DNA of 64,000 nt from Arenibacter sp. 6A1 (GCF_012272855.1 NZ_JAAXCQ010000005.1:186001-250000); one strand, 5' to 3'. Shown: positions 43,813 to 53,155, numbered from the stretch's first letter. The notes: generated by a model from the sequence alone, not told the origin. A program made the numbers and translations.

Positions 43813-44421
43813 GGCCACTAGCTCTTGGAGCGTATTTTTTCCTTTATCCTTATTATACCACTGTTGCAGATCTTCCTTAAACTCTGGCGTAAATTGTCCG
43901 TGTTTTTCCTTAAAATCGTCTACCATTTTTTGTGCTTGGTATGGTCTAGATCCCCATTCGCCAATAAGCTTTCCACTAGCCTCGTCAATAGCGATCAATT
44001 TAGGAATCCCCATACCTCCATTGGTTAAAAAACGCTCCATCAGGGGCAGGTTTTCATCGCGAAGCACCAATTTCAAAGTAAGCTTACTGTTTAAATTGGC
44101 TATTTTATTCATTACAGGGAGACTTTGGGCGGCATCGCCACACCAGCTTTCTGTTAGCACCAACCAGGTTATTTTTCTTTGAACGCCAGTTATCAGTGCT
44201 TCAGAGGCCGGGTCTATCTTAAGGGTCTTGTCCAAGCGCTTCATCCGCTGTTCGTTTATAAGGGTGTAATTGGCAAGGTCATCGCTTTGTTCTGCTGCCG
44301 TTGATGCCCCTTTAGCTACCAAACTAGATGTTAACGCTCTGTAAGCCTCGTAACTCATGGCCTTGGAAAGACTTTCTTGGATAATTTGGTTGGTTGATTT
44401 TTGTAGTATTTCTTGTTCCAT
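43795..44421 (-). CDS. Thioredoxin-fold protein lacking the resolving Cys
   Basis: 208 residues. A thioredoxin-like domain in the second half with the active-site position reading WCGDA: only the first Cys is kept, so it cannot act as a disulfide oxidoreductase by the normal mechanism. GIPKLIAIDEASG supplies the cis-Pro strand. No signal peptide; cytoplasmic. This ESWCGDAAQ pattern recurs in a known subfamily of thioredoxin-like proteins, so the change is likely ancestral. Confidence 0.87.
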   Translation of the reverse strand: MEQEILQKSTNQIIQESLSKAMSYEAYRALTSSLVAKGASTAAEQSDDLANYTLINEQRMKRLDKTLKIDPASEALITGVQRKITWLVLTESWCGDAAQSLPVMNKIANLNSKLTLKLVLRDENLPLMERFLTNGGMGIPKLIAIDEASGKLIGEWGSRPYQAQKMVDDFKEKHGQFTPEFKEDLQQWYNKDKGKNTLQELVALLTLE

Positions 44422-44543
44422 AGGGTGAAAAGCATAAAAATTTGACCGTAAAATTAGCCAACTATTAATTCATAAAAAGTGACAAAAGTCACATTAGTAG
44501 AACGCTAGCACCAATCCTTACAAAATAAACGAAGAAAAACCAT

Positions 44544-45479
44544 TTAGTGATTTAAAGTTCGTTTCTTGATCATGCCTCCACGGGTATCATTAATACTGTT
44601 CATAATCACAAAGGCTTTCGGGTCTATTTTTTCTATTTCTGTATTTAATTTACTTATTTCGAGTCGAGTGATGACTGCAAAAATAATATCGTATTCATTG
44701 TGTACCCCATCTTGGCTATAGCCTCCTTTTCCTTTGTAGATAGTAAGTCCCCTTCCTAATTTTTCGGTTATCATATACCGTATATCCTCACTACGGCTAG
44801 AAATAATGGTCACCCCGGTATACTCTTCAATACCATCTACGACAAAATCTAGGGTTTTTGAAGCGGACAAATAGGTAAGCATAGAATACAAGGCAGATTC
44901 GAAGGAGAGAAAATAGGCCGCGGCAAGGAAAATTATAATATTGATGACAATGATATTGTCTCCGATTTTGGTTCTTAGTTTCCTACTGAGGTAAATTGCC
45001 AATACTTCTGTACCGTCTAATACGCCACCTCCTCGGATAGAAAGTCCTATTCCCGCGCCAAGAAAGAATCCTCCGAACACCGCTACCAAAAGCTTATCAT
45101 CGGTAACCTCGGGAAAAGTAACGGTTACCAAAACCAAGGCAAGTCCTAAAATAGCCAAGGAAGCCTTGATGGCAAATGGTTTTCCCACCACTTTTAGACC
45201 TAAAAATATGAAGGGAATATTCACCAAAACAATGAGTACGGAAAGGGGAAGGTCTAAAACTTCGCTCAATAGCATGGATATCCCTGTAGCTCCCCCATCG
45301 ATAAAACTATTGGGAAGAAGAAAGCTTTTTAATCCGAAGGCCGCCGCAAAGATTCCAAATATAATAAACAGCACATCGTGGATAACGGCAAATATACTGA
45401 CCCTGAACCGACGCGATTTTTTCCAATAGGGTGCCAAGTTGGTTCTAAAGTCGTGTCTTTTCTTTTTCCTTTCTGGCAT
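44544..45479 (-). CDS. YitT-family membrane protein
   Basis: 311 residues: five or so hydrophobic helices (DUF161/YitT core with FLLPNSFIDGGATGISML and GIGLSIRGGGVLDGTEVLAI) and a C-terminal DUF2179 cytoplasmic domain (YDIIFAVITRLEISKLNTEI). Function unknown; membrane transport is suspected for the family. Confidence 0.9.
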   Translation of the reverse strand: MPERKKKRHDFRTNLAPYWKKSRRFRVSIFAVIHDVLFIIFGIFAAAFGLKSFLLPNSFIDGGATGISMLLSEVLDLPLSVLIVLVNIPFIFLGLKVVGKPFAIKASLAILGLALVLVTVTFPEVTDDKLLVAVFGGFFLGAGIGLSIRGGGVLDGTEVLAIYLSRKLRTKIGDNIIVINIIIFLAAAYFLSFESALYSMLTYLSASKTLDFVVDGIEEYTGVTIISSRSEDIRYMITEKLGRGLTIYKGKGGYSQDGVHNEYDIIFAVITRLEISKLNTEIEKIDPKAFVIMNSINDTRGGMIKKRTLNH

Positions 45480-45654
45480 ATATTTATATTGGCAATGGTT
45501 CGTTCTCCAAAGATACTTGACTTCGGCCTTTAATAAAGTGGGGAAAATGTCTTTTTTTGAAAAAATTAATTCTCTAGGATCCTGAAATGATCATTTTCGA
45601 ATTACACACTAACTAAATTAAATACAATATCTTTAGTTATAAATCTAGTTCACC

Positions 45655-46233
45655 ATGGAAAAACAAAGGTGTGGTTGGTGTAAAGGCGATACCCTTTACG
45701 AGGAATACCACGATACGGAATGGGGAGTTCCTTTAAAGGATGACGCTTCTTTATTTGAATTTTTAATTTTAGAAACTTTTCAGGCGGGACTAAGTTGGAT
45801 CACCATTTTAAGGAAGCGTGAAAACTTTAGAAAGGCCCTGGACAATTTTGATTACCAAAAAATAGCCTTGTACCAAGAAGATAAAATATCCGATTTATTA
45901 CAAGATGCCGGCATTGTCAGAAACAAATTAAAAATAAGGGCTACGGTCACCAACGCCCAAGCCTTTATACAAATACAGCAGGAGTTCGGGAGTTTCAGCA
46001 ACTACATTTGGGCCTTTGTAGATGGTAAACCCATTCAAAACCACCTGAGAGACCATAAGGAAGCTCCAGCCACCACTCCTTTGTCCGACACCATCAGTAA
46101 AGATCTTAAAAAACGTGGTTTTAAGTTTGTAGGGAGTACGGTCATCTACGCTCATATGCAGGCTACTGGCATGGTAAACGATCATGAAATTGATTGTTTT
46201 AGGTACAAGGAGGTCTCTTTGGACAGGGAATAA
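45655..46233 (+). CDS. tag: DNA-3-methyladenine glycosylase I
   Basis: 192 residues. CGWCKGD with a downstream His/Cys set (IDCFRY) for the Tag zinc snap, and the W-rich LSWITILRKRENFRKAL helix characteristic of Tag. It removes 3-methyladenine from DNA, complementing the ATL protein at 11560 in alkylation damage response. Repeat copy 4 lies past its stop. Confidence 0.95.
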   Translation: MEKQRCGWCKGDTLYEEYHDTEWGVPLKDDASLFEFLILETFQAGLSWITILRKRENFRKALDNFDYQKIALYQEDKISDLLQDAGIVRNKLKIRATVTNAQAFIQIQQEFGSFSNYIWAFVDGKPIQNHLRDHKEAPATTPLSDTISKDLKKRGFKFVGSTVIYAHMQATGMVNDHEIDCFRYKEVSLDRE

Positions 46234-46420
46234 TTGTTGTAATTGATTGCTACACCAGGCACCTAAAGGTCCTGAAACGATAAGGTTCTTCAAAAGAAGA
46301 TAGGGCTTCGTCAAACCGTTGTTTTTATGAGGCCCCGTAGGTATAAGCGCCCCTGTACAGCGATACGCAGCCTTGGGCTTAACGCACCGACACGGAAAGC
46401 CTGCCTGTTTCATTTTAAAT

Positions 46421-46500
46421 GCGTTAGGGACCGCGGCGGCATCCCCGCAGCGGAGCAAGGGATATAGACAAGGGCCCGCCCGACGAAGGAGGGAACGCCC
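46421..46500 (+). repeat. 80-bp dispersed repeat, copy 4
   Basis: Belongs with copy 5 in a second subgroup (CAGCGGAGC and CCCGCCCG in place of CAGCAAGGC and CCCGACCG). Lies between the convergent tag and aat genes. The remainder of this 380-bp gap holds nothing I recognise. Confidence 0.95.
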
Positions 46501-46613
46501 AAATTATACATCCTTAAAGAACTAGGAATACCAATTATCCCATCTGTATCCTTCCACTTTTTTAATTGATCATTAGCCTTCTTTTTGAACAATCCTTTCA
46601 AAAACACTGTAGA

Positions 46614-47249
46614 CTACCCCTTTAAAGTTGCTATAAATTCTTCCCTTGAAATTTCTTTGGCACCCAGACTTGCGAGATGATCGGTATACACCTGACAATC
46701 TATCAATTTATAATTTTTCTGCTGTAGTTCCTGAGCTAGGTGGATAAGCGCAATTTTAGAGGCATTACTACTTTTACTAAACATACTTTCCCCGCAAAAG
46801 ACCTCTCCCAAATCTATTCCATAAAGTCCGCCTACCAGCTTATTATTTTCCCAGACTTCTATAGATTTTGCAATTCCTTTCTGATGCAATTGGCAGTAAG
46901 CGGCTTTCATGTTCTCGGTAATCCAAGTCCCTCCCTGCCCTGCTCTAGGAATGGAAGCGCACTGCTCCACCACTTCCATAAAACGGGTATTACAAGTAAT
47001 TTTAAATTTTCCGGAATTAATAACTTGTTTCATACTTTTAGAGATCTTAATCTCGTGAGGAAACAAGACCATTCTGGGGTCGGGACTCCACCACAATATC
47101 ACCTCATCTTCATTAAACCACGGGAAAATTCCATTTTGATAGGCCAGTAATAACCGCTCTGGCGACAAATCGCCTCCTACTGCCAATAAGCCATCTTCAT
47201 CGGCATTTTCAACAGGCGGAAACTGTAGACGGTCTGTAAGCAAGTACAT
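46614..47249 (-). CDS. aat: Leucyl/phenylalanyl-tRNA--protein transferase
   Basis: 211 residues. N-terminal FPPVENADEDGLLAVGGDLSPERLLLAYQNGIFPWF and GEVFCGESMFSK are strong Aat signatures. It adds Leu or Phe to proteins with basic N-termini, marking them for ClpAP degradation by the N-degron pathway. Transcribed alone. Confidence 0.96.
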   Translation of the reverse strand: MYLLTDRLQFPPVENADEDGLLAVGGDLSPERLLLAYQNGIFPWFNEDEVILWWSPDPRMVLFPHEIKISKSMKQVINSGKFKITCNTRFMEVVEQCASIPRAGQGGTWITENMKAAYCQLHQKGIAKSIEVWENNKLVGGLYGIDLGEVFCGESMFSKSSNASKIALIHLAQELQQKNYKLIDCQVYTDHLASLGAKEISREEFIATLKG

Positions 47250-47340
47250 TTGTTCAGGTATTTTTTAAGTTTTGATGGAATACTATCAAATCAATTAGCC
47301 CTACGCTAATATCAAGAAGGGAAAAAAGGTAAATTTAAGC

Positions 47341-47379
47341 AAAAAGACCTATCCAGTTAGCCACTGAATAGGTCTTTTT
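47341..47379. terminator. Hairpin terminator
   Basis: AAAAAGACCTAT / ATAGGTCTTTTT arms (47341-47352, 47368-47379) with an extended inner CAGT/ACTG pair; past the DUF3127 stop on the minus strand. Confidence 0.85.
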
Positions 47380-47457
47380 AATCTTTGTTTGATCATAGAA
47401 GTTGCACAAAGCGAATTCCTATTTCCTTTTTTTTAAGGTATCTAAACAAGGTTTTAT

Positions 47458-47826
47458 TTAGAAAGGCAAGTCGTCGTGATCTTCCTCTCTTAAGTTGTTC
47501 GCTGGCTCAAAAGTATCCATTGGAGGAATATTTCCAGCATCGGCACTTGCCTGAACCGCCTCAATTCTCCATCCTTGAATAGAGTTGAAATATTTTGTTT
47601 CTCCCTGTGGGTTCACCCATTCTCTTCCACGTAGATTAATACTAACCTTTACTTCTTGTCCGATACCGAAATTGTTTAAAAGGTCACATTTATCCTGTAC
47701 AAATTCCACCATAATGTGTTGTGGATATTGCTCATCGGTAGTAACTACCAATTCTCTCTTTCTAAAACCATTGTTGCCAAAAGTCTTAGTTTCATCAATC
47801 ATCTTAATTTTTCCCTGTAATTCCAT
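47458..47826 (-). CDS. DUF3127 OB-fold-like protein with an SSB-type acidic tip
   Basis: 122 residues from the ATG at 47826 (MELQGKIKM); an in-frame 33-residue extension is not conserved in look. The core is a short beta barrel (GNNGFRKRELVVTTDEQYP ... VKVSINLRGREW) of the DUF3127 family. The C-terminus is disordered and acidic and ends EEDHDDLPF, which mirrors the SSB tip (DDxPF) that recruits replication and repair proteins. A role in DNA metabolism is inferred from that motif and the OB-like fold. Confidence 0.88.
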   Translation of the reverse strand: MELQGKIKMIDETKTFGNNGFRKRELVVTTDEQYPQHIMVEFVQDKCDLLNNFGIGQEVKVSINLRGREWVNPQGETKYFNSIQGWRIEAVQASADAGNIPPMDTFEPANNLREEDHDDLPF

Positions 47827-47995
47827 TTCGCTATTTATCTGTATGATTTTATAATATATCCTTTTGTCAATATTAAGCAATTTGTATTGGAATCTCCAAA
47901 ATAAAATTCCTCTACTTCTTAACATCTACTTTGAAACGCCCTTTAAAAACTTCTTTACCTTCTCTCTTTGGGCAAGAAGAATCCTTAGTGCATCC

Positions 47996-48886
47996 CTATT
48001 TTAGTGTGTTCGCCAACAACACTTTCCATGCCGAAAAAACTTCTTTCTTTTTTAACAAGGCCTGTGCTTTTTGCTCTATTTTTTCCTGATTTCCTGAACT
48101 CAGTATGGTTTTTACTTCCAAATCTTGGTTTACGAACGCATGTATCTCCTCTGGGGTAGGTAATTTTTCTATATTCCCCAACATTCCTAAATCGTTTCCT
48201 GTCAGAATACTGCTCAGGCGTATTTTTTCGGGTATCTGATCTACGCCTATCCCCAAACTACTGATTGGTTTTGGCACTTCGAACATCCCTGTATTGGCCC
48301 TCGTATACCAATTCCCTCCCATACGGGCTACTTGGTCTATCTTATATTGGTCTATCCCTCCATTATCATCCAACACCTCCTGATCGACATGTATTTTAAC
48401 GACTTCTGAAAAGATAAGATTCCCTGCGCCGCCATCTTTCCCCAAGGCCTCTACCTTAGTAACCTTACACTCAAACTGCACCGGGGCTTCTGCCACCCTA
48501 AAAGGCTTTACGATATCTGACTTTAGCATCGTCAGTCCGGCTTTTACAAATTCGTTTTCCCCTTGCTCATACTCTGTACTGCTCAATGACATTTGCTGAA
48601 CCATTTTATAGTTCACCACATTGATCACTACCTCCTTTGTCGCCAACACATTTTCCAAGGTATGCTTGGTAGTATTGTCGCGCACCCTACGAGCAGGAGA
48701 AAATATTAATACCGGGGGATTGGCACTAAACACGTTAAAGAAGCTAAAAGGCGACAAATTTGGTCTCCCTTTGGCATCCATGGTACTGGCAAAAGCAATT
48801 GGCCTAGGCCCAATAGCTCCTAAAAGACAACTATGAAGCTTGGCTGTTGACAGCTCTGAAACTAGCATGGAAACCATTTTCTTCAT
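47996..48886 (-). CDS. Flavin reductase-like FMN-binding protein
   Basis: 296 residues from the ATG at 48886; an extension of 43 residues upstream would overlap the divergent kinase and is not conserved in look. Flavin-reductase domain with GPRPIAFASTMD, NLSPFSFFNVFSANPP and FSPARRVRDNT, typical of the DIM6/NTAB FMN-binding family that includes oxygenase partner reductases. Cofactor FMN inferred. Divergent from the histidine kinase gene. Confidence 0.88.
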   Translation of the reverse strand: MKKMVSMLVSELSTAKLHSCLLGAIGPRPIAFASTMDAKGRPNLSPFSFFNVFSANPPVLIFSPARRVRDNTTKHTLENVLATKEVVINVVNYKMVQQMSLSSTEYEQGENEFVKAGLTMLKSDIVKPFRVAEAPVQFECKVTKVEALGKDGGAGNLIFSEVVKIHVDQEVLDDNGGIDQYKIDQVARMGGNWYTRANTGMFEVPKPISSLGIGVDQIPEKIRLSSILTGNDLGMLGNIEKLPTPEEIHAFVNQDLEVKTILSSGNQEKIEQKAQALLKKKEVFSAWKVLLANTLK

Positions 48887-48994
48887 GGCTACAAAGGTAC
48901 ATAAATTGTTAGCGAAATGAAATAAAAGCATGAAGATGAAAATAGAATAAGTTTCTACTAATTGCGTTATCTTTAAAATTAAATTAGACAATGG

Positions 48995-50143
48995 ATGAAT
49001 TTTAATCCTAAACATAAAGCCACGAACCTATTATTACTAATCGCATCCTTTGCCATAGTTAGTTTGATTTTATGGAATACGAATAGCTTTTTTAAGAAGT
49101 TCAAGGAAGAAGAGCGCAATAAAATGGAAATATGGGCCATGGCCCAATCGGAATTTTTGTCCTTGGCCGTGGATGCTGATCCTGGGAACCTACATATAAA
49201 AATATTCCAGAACAACACCTCTACCCCCATGATATTGGTAAACAAGGACAACTCTATAAAAGTAAACAATATGCCGTTGGCCTTTTTAAAGGACACTAGC
49301 CTTATTCGCAAAAAGATAGCCACCTTTAGCAATGAGAACCGCCCCATATCTATAGATTACAAGGGAGAAACCCTAGCTACCCTCTATTACGGCAACTCGG
49401 AAGTGCTCAATAAGTTAAAATACTATCCCATTGCCCTATTGCTTATCATTTGCTTGTTCGGCACGGTTATCTATTTTCTTTTTAAGACCAATAAAACATC
49501 TGAGCAAAACAAATTATGGGCCGGAATGGCCAAGGAGACCGCCCATCAAATTGGGACCCCCCTTTCTTCTCTTTTAGGATGGAACGAACTGTTAAAAACG
49601 GAAAACATAAATCCGGAAATCGCCAAAGAAATAGAAAAAGATATTTATAGGTTGGAAACCATCACAGAGCGTTTTTCGAAAATAGGATCCCTACCTATTT
49701 TAAAGGAATGCGATATCGTAGAGGAAACCAAAAACGCCTTTGAATACCTAAGGCTACGAAGTTCTAAATTCATACAGTTTTCCTTTCACTCTCAAGTAGA
49801 GCATATGCCGGTATTGTTAAATAGTGCCTTATACAACTGGACCATCGAAAATTTGGTAAAAAACGGCATAGATGCGATGAAAGGGAAGGGTAGTATTGCC
49901 ATCGAAATTATTCCCCACGGGCAAATGGTCCGGATTTTAATTAGTGATACCGGAAGCGGTATTCCCAAGAAAAATTTTTCCACTATTTTTACCCCCGGAG
50001 TAACTTCCAAGAAAAGAGGATGGGGTTTAGGGCTTTCTTTGGCAAAAAGAATCGTCGAAGAATATCATAAAGGAAAAATTAAAGTACTTTCGTCCTCCAA
50101 AGAAGGAACCATAATGCAGATAGCATTGAAAATTAACAGGTAA
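48995..50143 (+). CDS. Orphan membrane sensor histidine kinase
   Basis: 382 residues: two helices (about 10-27 and 143-163) enclosing an extracytoplasmic sensor of about 110 residues, then a HisKA-like helix with His184 (ETAHQIGTPLSSL) and an HATPase domain (ENLVKNGIDAM, DTGSGIPKK, GWGLGLSLAKRI). No response regulator is adjacent, and the next gene 4 bp downstream encodes a small zinc-ribbon membrane protein. This kinase class, with Gly-Thr-Pro after the His, is common in Bacteroidota. Confidence 0.9.
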   Translation: MNFNPKHKATNLLLLIASFAIVSLILWNTNSFFKKFKEEERNKMEIWAMAQSEFLSLAVDADPGNLHIKIFQNNTSTPMILVNKDNSIKVNNMPLAFLKDTSLIRKKIATFSNENRPISIDYKGETLATLYYGNSEVLNKLKYYPIALLLIICLFGTVIYFLFKTNKTSEQNKLWAGMAKETAHQIGTPLSSLLGWNELLKTENINPEIAKEIEKDIYRLETITERFSKIGSLPILKECDIVEETKNAFEYLRLRSSKFIQFSFHSQVEHMPVLLNSALYNWTIENLVKNGIDAMKGKGSIAIEIIPHGQMVRILISDTGSGIPKKNFSTIFTPGVTSKKRGWGLGLSLAKRIVEEYHKGKIKVLSSSKEGTIMQIALKINR

Positions 50144-50147
50144 GAAA

Positions 50148-50489
50148 ATGGTAAAGGAGAAATTAGTGGTTGTTAAAGAGGCCAATTTAACTAATAATTG
50201 CCCAGAATGTTTTAATCAAGAATTAAAACTTACTTTTTTTCAAAAACATACTTATGGAAGCTTTTACGACAAAAGCACCAAAGAGATTACGCATGAGATA
50301 AAATGCAACACTTGTAGTTCCGACATTTACCCTATTGCTTGGACCCAGGACATAGAAAGGGTATATGATTACTATAGAAAAATGGTGACTCCGAAAAAAG
50401 CCACCATTAAATTCACCAAACTTTTTTATTCCCTAGTCCTTTTCTTAATAGTTAGTATGTCTATTGGGGTCTATTTTTATATCAGATAA
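50148..50489 (+). CDS. Small protein with a zinc-ribbon-like motif and one membrane helix
   Basis: 113 residues. CPEC (about residue 18) and CNTC (about 54) provide four Cys for a zinc ribbon; one membrane helix is near the C-terminus (LFYSLVLFLIVSMSIGVYFYI). It starts 4 bp after the orphan kinase gene, so the two are very likely cotranscribed. Not a family I recognise. Confidence 0.82.
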   Translation: MVKEKLVVVKEANLTNNCPECFNQELKLTFFQKHTYGSFYDKSTKEITHEIKCNTCSSDIYPIAWTQDIERVYDYYRKMVTPKKATIKFTKLFYSLVLFLIVSMSIGVYFYIR

Positions 50490-50493
50490 AAGG

Positions 50494-50883
50494 CTACAGT
50501 TTTGCCTTTATTTTTTCTGCTATTGCCAAAAAGTCGTCTTTAGAAAGGGAAGTTTTGTGCTGAAAAGTGGCGTCTTTCATGCTGTGTAATGGAATTAGAT
50601 GTACATGAACGTGTGGGACTTCCAAACCTATTACGGTAATCCCTACCCTATTGCACGGTATTGCCGCTTCTATAGCCATTCCTATTTTTCGGGAAAAAGC
50701 CATAAGCCCCATATAGGTTTCCTCATCGAGATCTAGAATTTTATCGACCTCTATTTTGGGAATACATAAGGTATGTCCGGCAGAATTGGGATTGATATCG
50801 AGAAAGGCATAGAAATTATCGTCTTCAGCTATTTTATAGGAAGGGATTTCGCCCTTGATAATTTTTGTGAATATACTGGCCAT
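50494..50883 (-). CDS. HIT-family nucleotide hydrolase
   Basis: 129 residues. The histidine triad HVHVHLIPL has its His residues at 91, 93 and 95; the fold also has the N-terminal IFTKIIKGEIPSYKI. Hint-like enzymes hydrolyse AMP-linked substrates such as adenosine phosphoramidates. Cytoplasmic, transcribed alone upstream of greA's terminator. Confidence 0.95.
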   Translation of the reverse strand: MASIFTKIIKGEIPSYKIAEDDNFYAFLDINPNSAGHTLCIPKIEVDKILDLDEETYMGLMAFSRKIGMAIEAAIPCNRVGITVIGLEVPHVHVHLIPLHSMKDATFQHKTSLSKDDFLAIAEKIKAKL

Positions 50884-50990
50884 GTTTTTTTATTTAAATT
50901 CATTGAATAAGGTACTACAAATATAAAAGCAATCGATAGTTACCCTAAATGTAGGGCAACAATTTATCCCTACAAAAAGAATACAAAGAC

Positions 50991-51025
50991 AAAAGCCTTA
51001 ATTGTTGAAACAATTAAGGCTTTTT
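50991..51025 (-). terminator. Hairpin terminator after greA
   Basis: AAAAGCCTTAATTGTT / AACAATTAAGGCTTTT arms with a very short apical loop and T-rich flanks on both strands. Confidence 0.88.
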
Positions 51026-51047
51026 AAAACACTTCTAAGAATATAAT

Positions 51048-51521
51048 TTATCTGGAAATCTCCAAAACTTCAAATTTTAGGGCGCCGTTAGGCACGGTGA
51101 TTTCGGCTGTTTCACCTACCTTTTTCCCTAATAGGCCTTTGCCGATAGGGGAACTTACAGAAATTTTTGCATTTTTCAAATCTGCCTCACTTTCTGCCAC
51201 CAAGGTGTACTTCATCTCCATACCGTTATTCAAGTTTTTCAACTTTACGGTCGATAGCACCAATACTTTAGAGGTATCCAATTGCGACTCATCGATCAAT
51301 CTGGCATTGGACAAGGTTTCCTCCATTTTTGAAATTTTCATCTCCAATAGCCCTTGGGCCTCTTTGGCAGCATCGTATTCCGCGTTCTCTGACAAATCTC
51401 CTTTGTCTCTTGCTTCAGCTATCGCCTGAGAAGCTTTTGGCCTCTCCACATCTTTAAGGTAGTTTAGTTCCTCCCTTAATTTTTTTAGCCCTTCTGGCGT
51501 ATAATAAGATACCTTGCTCAT
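51048..51521 (-). CDS. greA: Transcription elongation factor GreA
   Basis: 157 residues from the ATG at 51521 (MSKVSYYTPEGLKKLREEL). The N-terminal coiled coil carries the acidic tip (DKGDLSENAEYDAAKEAQG) that reaches into RNA polymerase; the C-terminal FKBP-like domain has SPIGKGLLGKKVGE. It rescues stalled RNA polymerase by stimulating transcript cleavage. Confidence 0.96.
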   Translation of the reverse strand: MSKVSYYTPEGLKKLREELNYLKDVERPKASQAIAEARDKGDLSENAEYDAAKEAQGLLEMKISKMEETLSNARLIDESQLDTSKVLVLSTVKLKNLNNGMEMKYTLVAESEADLKNAKISVSSPIGKGLLGKKVGETAEITVPNGALKFEVLEISR

Positions 51522-51634
51522 AAGTTCTATATTTAATAAATAGGAAAATCCTCTTTTTTTTAAAGAGGATTTAAAACAAATATACACAAATTTTGTTCAA
51601 CTTTGCCTAAGTTTCCTCAAAACGACTATGCCTT

Positions 51635-52081
51635 ATGAAACGTATTTTCAGCCTTATTCTTTTTATATTGATATTGGCCTGCTCCAATAACACTACCAAC
51701 AGAAATCCGTATCTCCAAGAAGTTTCTTTTCGGTTCGACCTAAATTTGAATCTGCCCCAATACAACCCCTTGACCACGACCGGCAATTCGGTTTTTATCA
51801 GCAATTCGGCGGTAGGTACCCGTGGTGTTTTTGTCACCAATGTCGGGTTCAACACTTTTAGGGCCTTTGAAGCCAGCTGTCCAAACCACGCCCCTAACCA
51901 ATGCAGTACCTTAGCCCAAAAAAGCACCTATGCCACCAATGCCAATTGCCCTTGTGAGGCGTATGCCTACAGTTTGTTTACGGGCCAGATGACCAATAGG
52001 CCACAGGACGGCAACCGCTATTACGATTTATTGGAATACAGGACCCAATACAGTGGCAATACGGTTATCATTTCTAATTAG
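51635..52081 (+). CDS. Lipoprotein with a degenerate Rieske-like domain
   Basis: 148 residues: lipobox LILAC (Cys16) and a C-terminal Rieske-fold-like segment SCPNHAPNQC...CPCEAYAYSLFTGQ. A Rieske 2Fe-2S site needs Cys-x-His and Cys-x2-His; here the spacing reads CPNH and CPCE, so the second His is missing and the cluster is probably not held normally. Convergent with the oxidoreductase gene, with a 1-bp gap. Confidence 0.8.
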   Translation: MKRIFSLILFILILACSNNTTNRNPYLQEVSFRFDLNLNLPQYNPLTTTGNSVFISNSAVGTRGVFVTNVGFNTFRAFEASCPNHAPNQCSTLAQKSTYATNANCPCEAYAYSLFTGQMTNRPQDGNRYYDLLEYRTQYSGNTVIISN

Positions 52082-52082
52082 G

Positions 52083-53069
52083 CTAAAGCCCTAGAATTTG
52101 ATCCATTACCCAACTGCTGTGTAGTGCAGAGCTTCCATGGGAGGGGTGCGCCTTCCCTTCCACTAAATGGTCTCTAATATTTTTGGCGTGATATTTTTGA
52201 ATGTGCTTCGGATTTTCGACAAACACCCTGGTAGTGCCTTGGGCGTTTTGCATCTCTTGGGCGTCTTCCTGAAACACCGAGAACAATATTTTTCCCTTGC
52301 TCCCAATAATCTCTACTTTATCTTGGCGTTCTGCTGCTCCGAAATTCCAGCTACCTTCGCCCGTAACTCCATTTTTATGCAGCCAACAAGCCGAAACGGC
52401 GTCTTTTGCCGAATATAGCCCTTGTTGATTGACACTTATCCCAGAGGCCTTTTCTATATCGCCCAACAACCACGTAAACAGGTCTAGCCCATGACTGGCC
52501 AAATCGTCGAAATAGCCGCCGGGAGCTATTTTACTATCGGTACGCCAATTATATTTTTTACTTAGGTCGAGCTGGTTTGCCGGCTTGCTTAAATGCCACC
52601 GGACATGTCTAGGTTCGCCGATTCCCCCCTGGCTTATCCATTCCTTTATTTTTACAAAACGAGGCAGGGACCTTCTGTAATAAGCTACAAACAGGGGCAA
52701 TGACTTTTCTTCAAAGGCATTGTATATGGCTAGGCTATCGGCATAGGATGGTGCCATGGGTTTTTCTACACAACAAGGCTTACCGGCTTGGGCAACCTTT
52801 AAGGCATAATATTTATGGGTGTCTGGGGGCGTAGCGATGTACACCGCATCTACCTCCGGATCATCTATTAAATCCTCGGCCTTGGTATAGTATTTAGGAA
52901 CACCGTGCCTGTGGGCATAATCTTTTGCCTTTTCGGCATCGCGACGCATGACGGCAACGAGCTCAAAATTATCGGTTTGCTGATAGGCAGGTCCGCTTTT
53001 TATTTCGGTAACCGCACCACAGCCAATGATTCCCCAGCGGATGGTCTTTTGGTTTTTAAGCTTTTCCAT
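52083..53069 (-). CDS. Gfo/Idh/MocA-family oxidoreductase
   Basis: 328 residues. The N-terminal dinucleotide-binding motif GIIGCGAVTEIKSGPAY and the family EKPMAPS strand (CVEKPMAPSYADS, with the conserved Glu-Lys-Pro) are clear. These enzymes oxidise or reduce sugars and related alcohols with NAD(P). The substrate is unknown; no sugar-utilisation locus is adjacent. Confidence 0.92.
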   Translation of the reverse strand: MEKLKNQKTIRWGIIGCGAVTEIKSGPAYQQTDNFELVAVMRRDAEKAKDYAHRHGVPKYYTKAEDLIDDPEVDAVYIATPPDTHKYYALKVAQAGKPCCVEKPMAPSYADSLAIYNAFEEKSLPLFVAYYRRSLPRFVKIKEWISQGGIGEPRHVRWHLSKPANQLDLSKKYNWRTDSKIAPGGYFDDLASHGLDLFTWLLGDIEKASGISVNQQGLYSAKDAVSACWLHKNGVTGEGSWNFGAAERQDKVEIIGSKGKILFSVFQEDAQEMQNAQGTTRVFVENPKHIQKYHAKNIRDHLVEGKAHPSHGSSALHSSWVMDQILGL

Positions 53070-53125
53070 ATTGGTCGATTCTATGGGTTTACCAACAAAA
53101 ATAACAGATTCCTAGGACCAAAAAA

Positions 53126-53155
53126 GGGACGGCACCAAAAATATGGTGCCGTCCC
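53126..53155. terminator. Strong bidirectional hairpin terminator
   Basis: 12-bp GC-rich stem GGGACGGCACCA / TGGTGCCGTCCC with a 6-nt loop and A/T runs on both sides, between the thiamin receptor (minus) and the Gfo/Idh gene. Confidence 0.9.

Noticed and set aside
45928-46458. 176-codon minus-strand frame overlapping tag
   Set aside because: Antisense to the well-supported tag gene and running into repeat copy 4; no protein-like composition.
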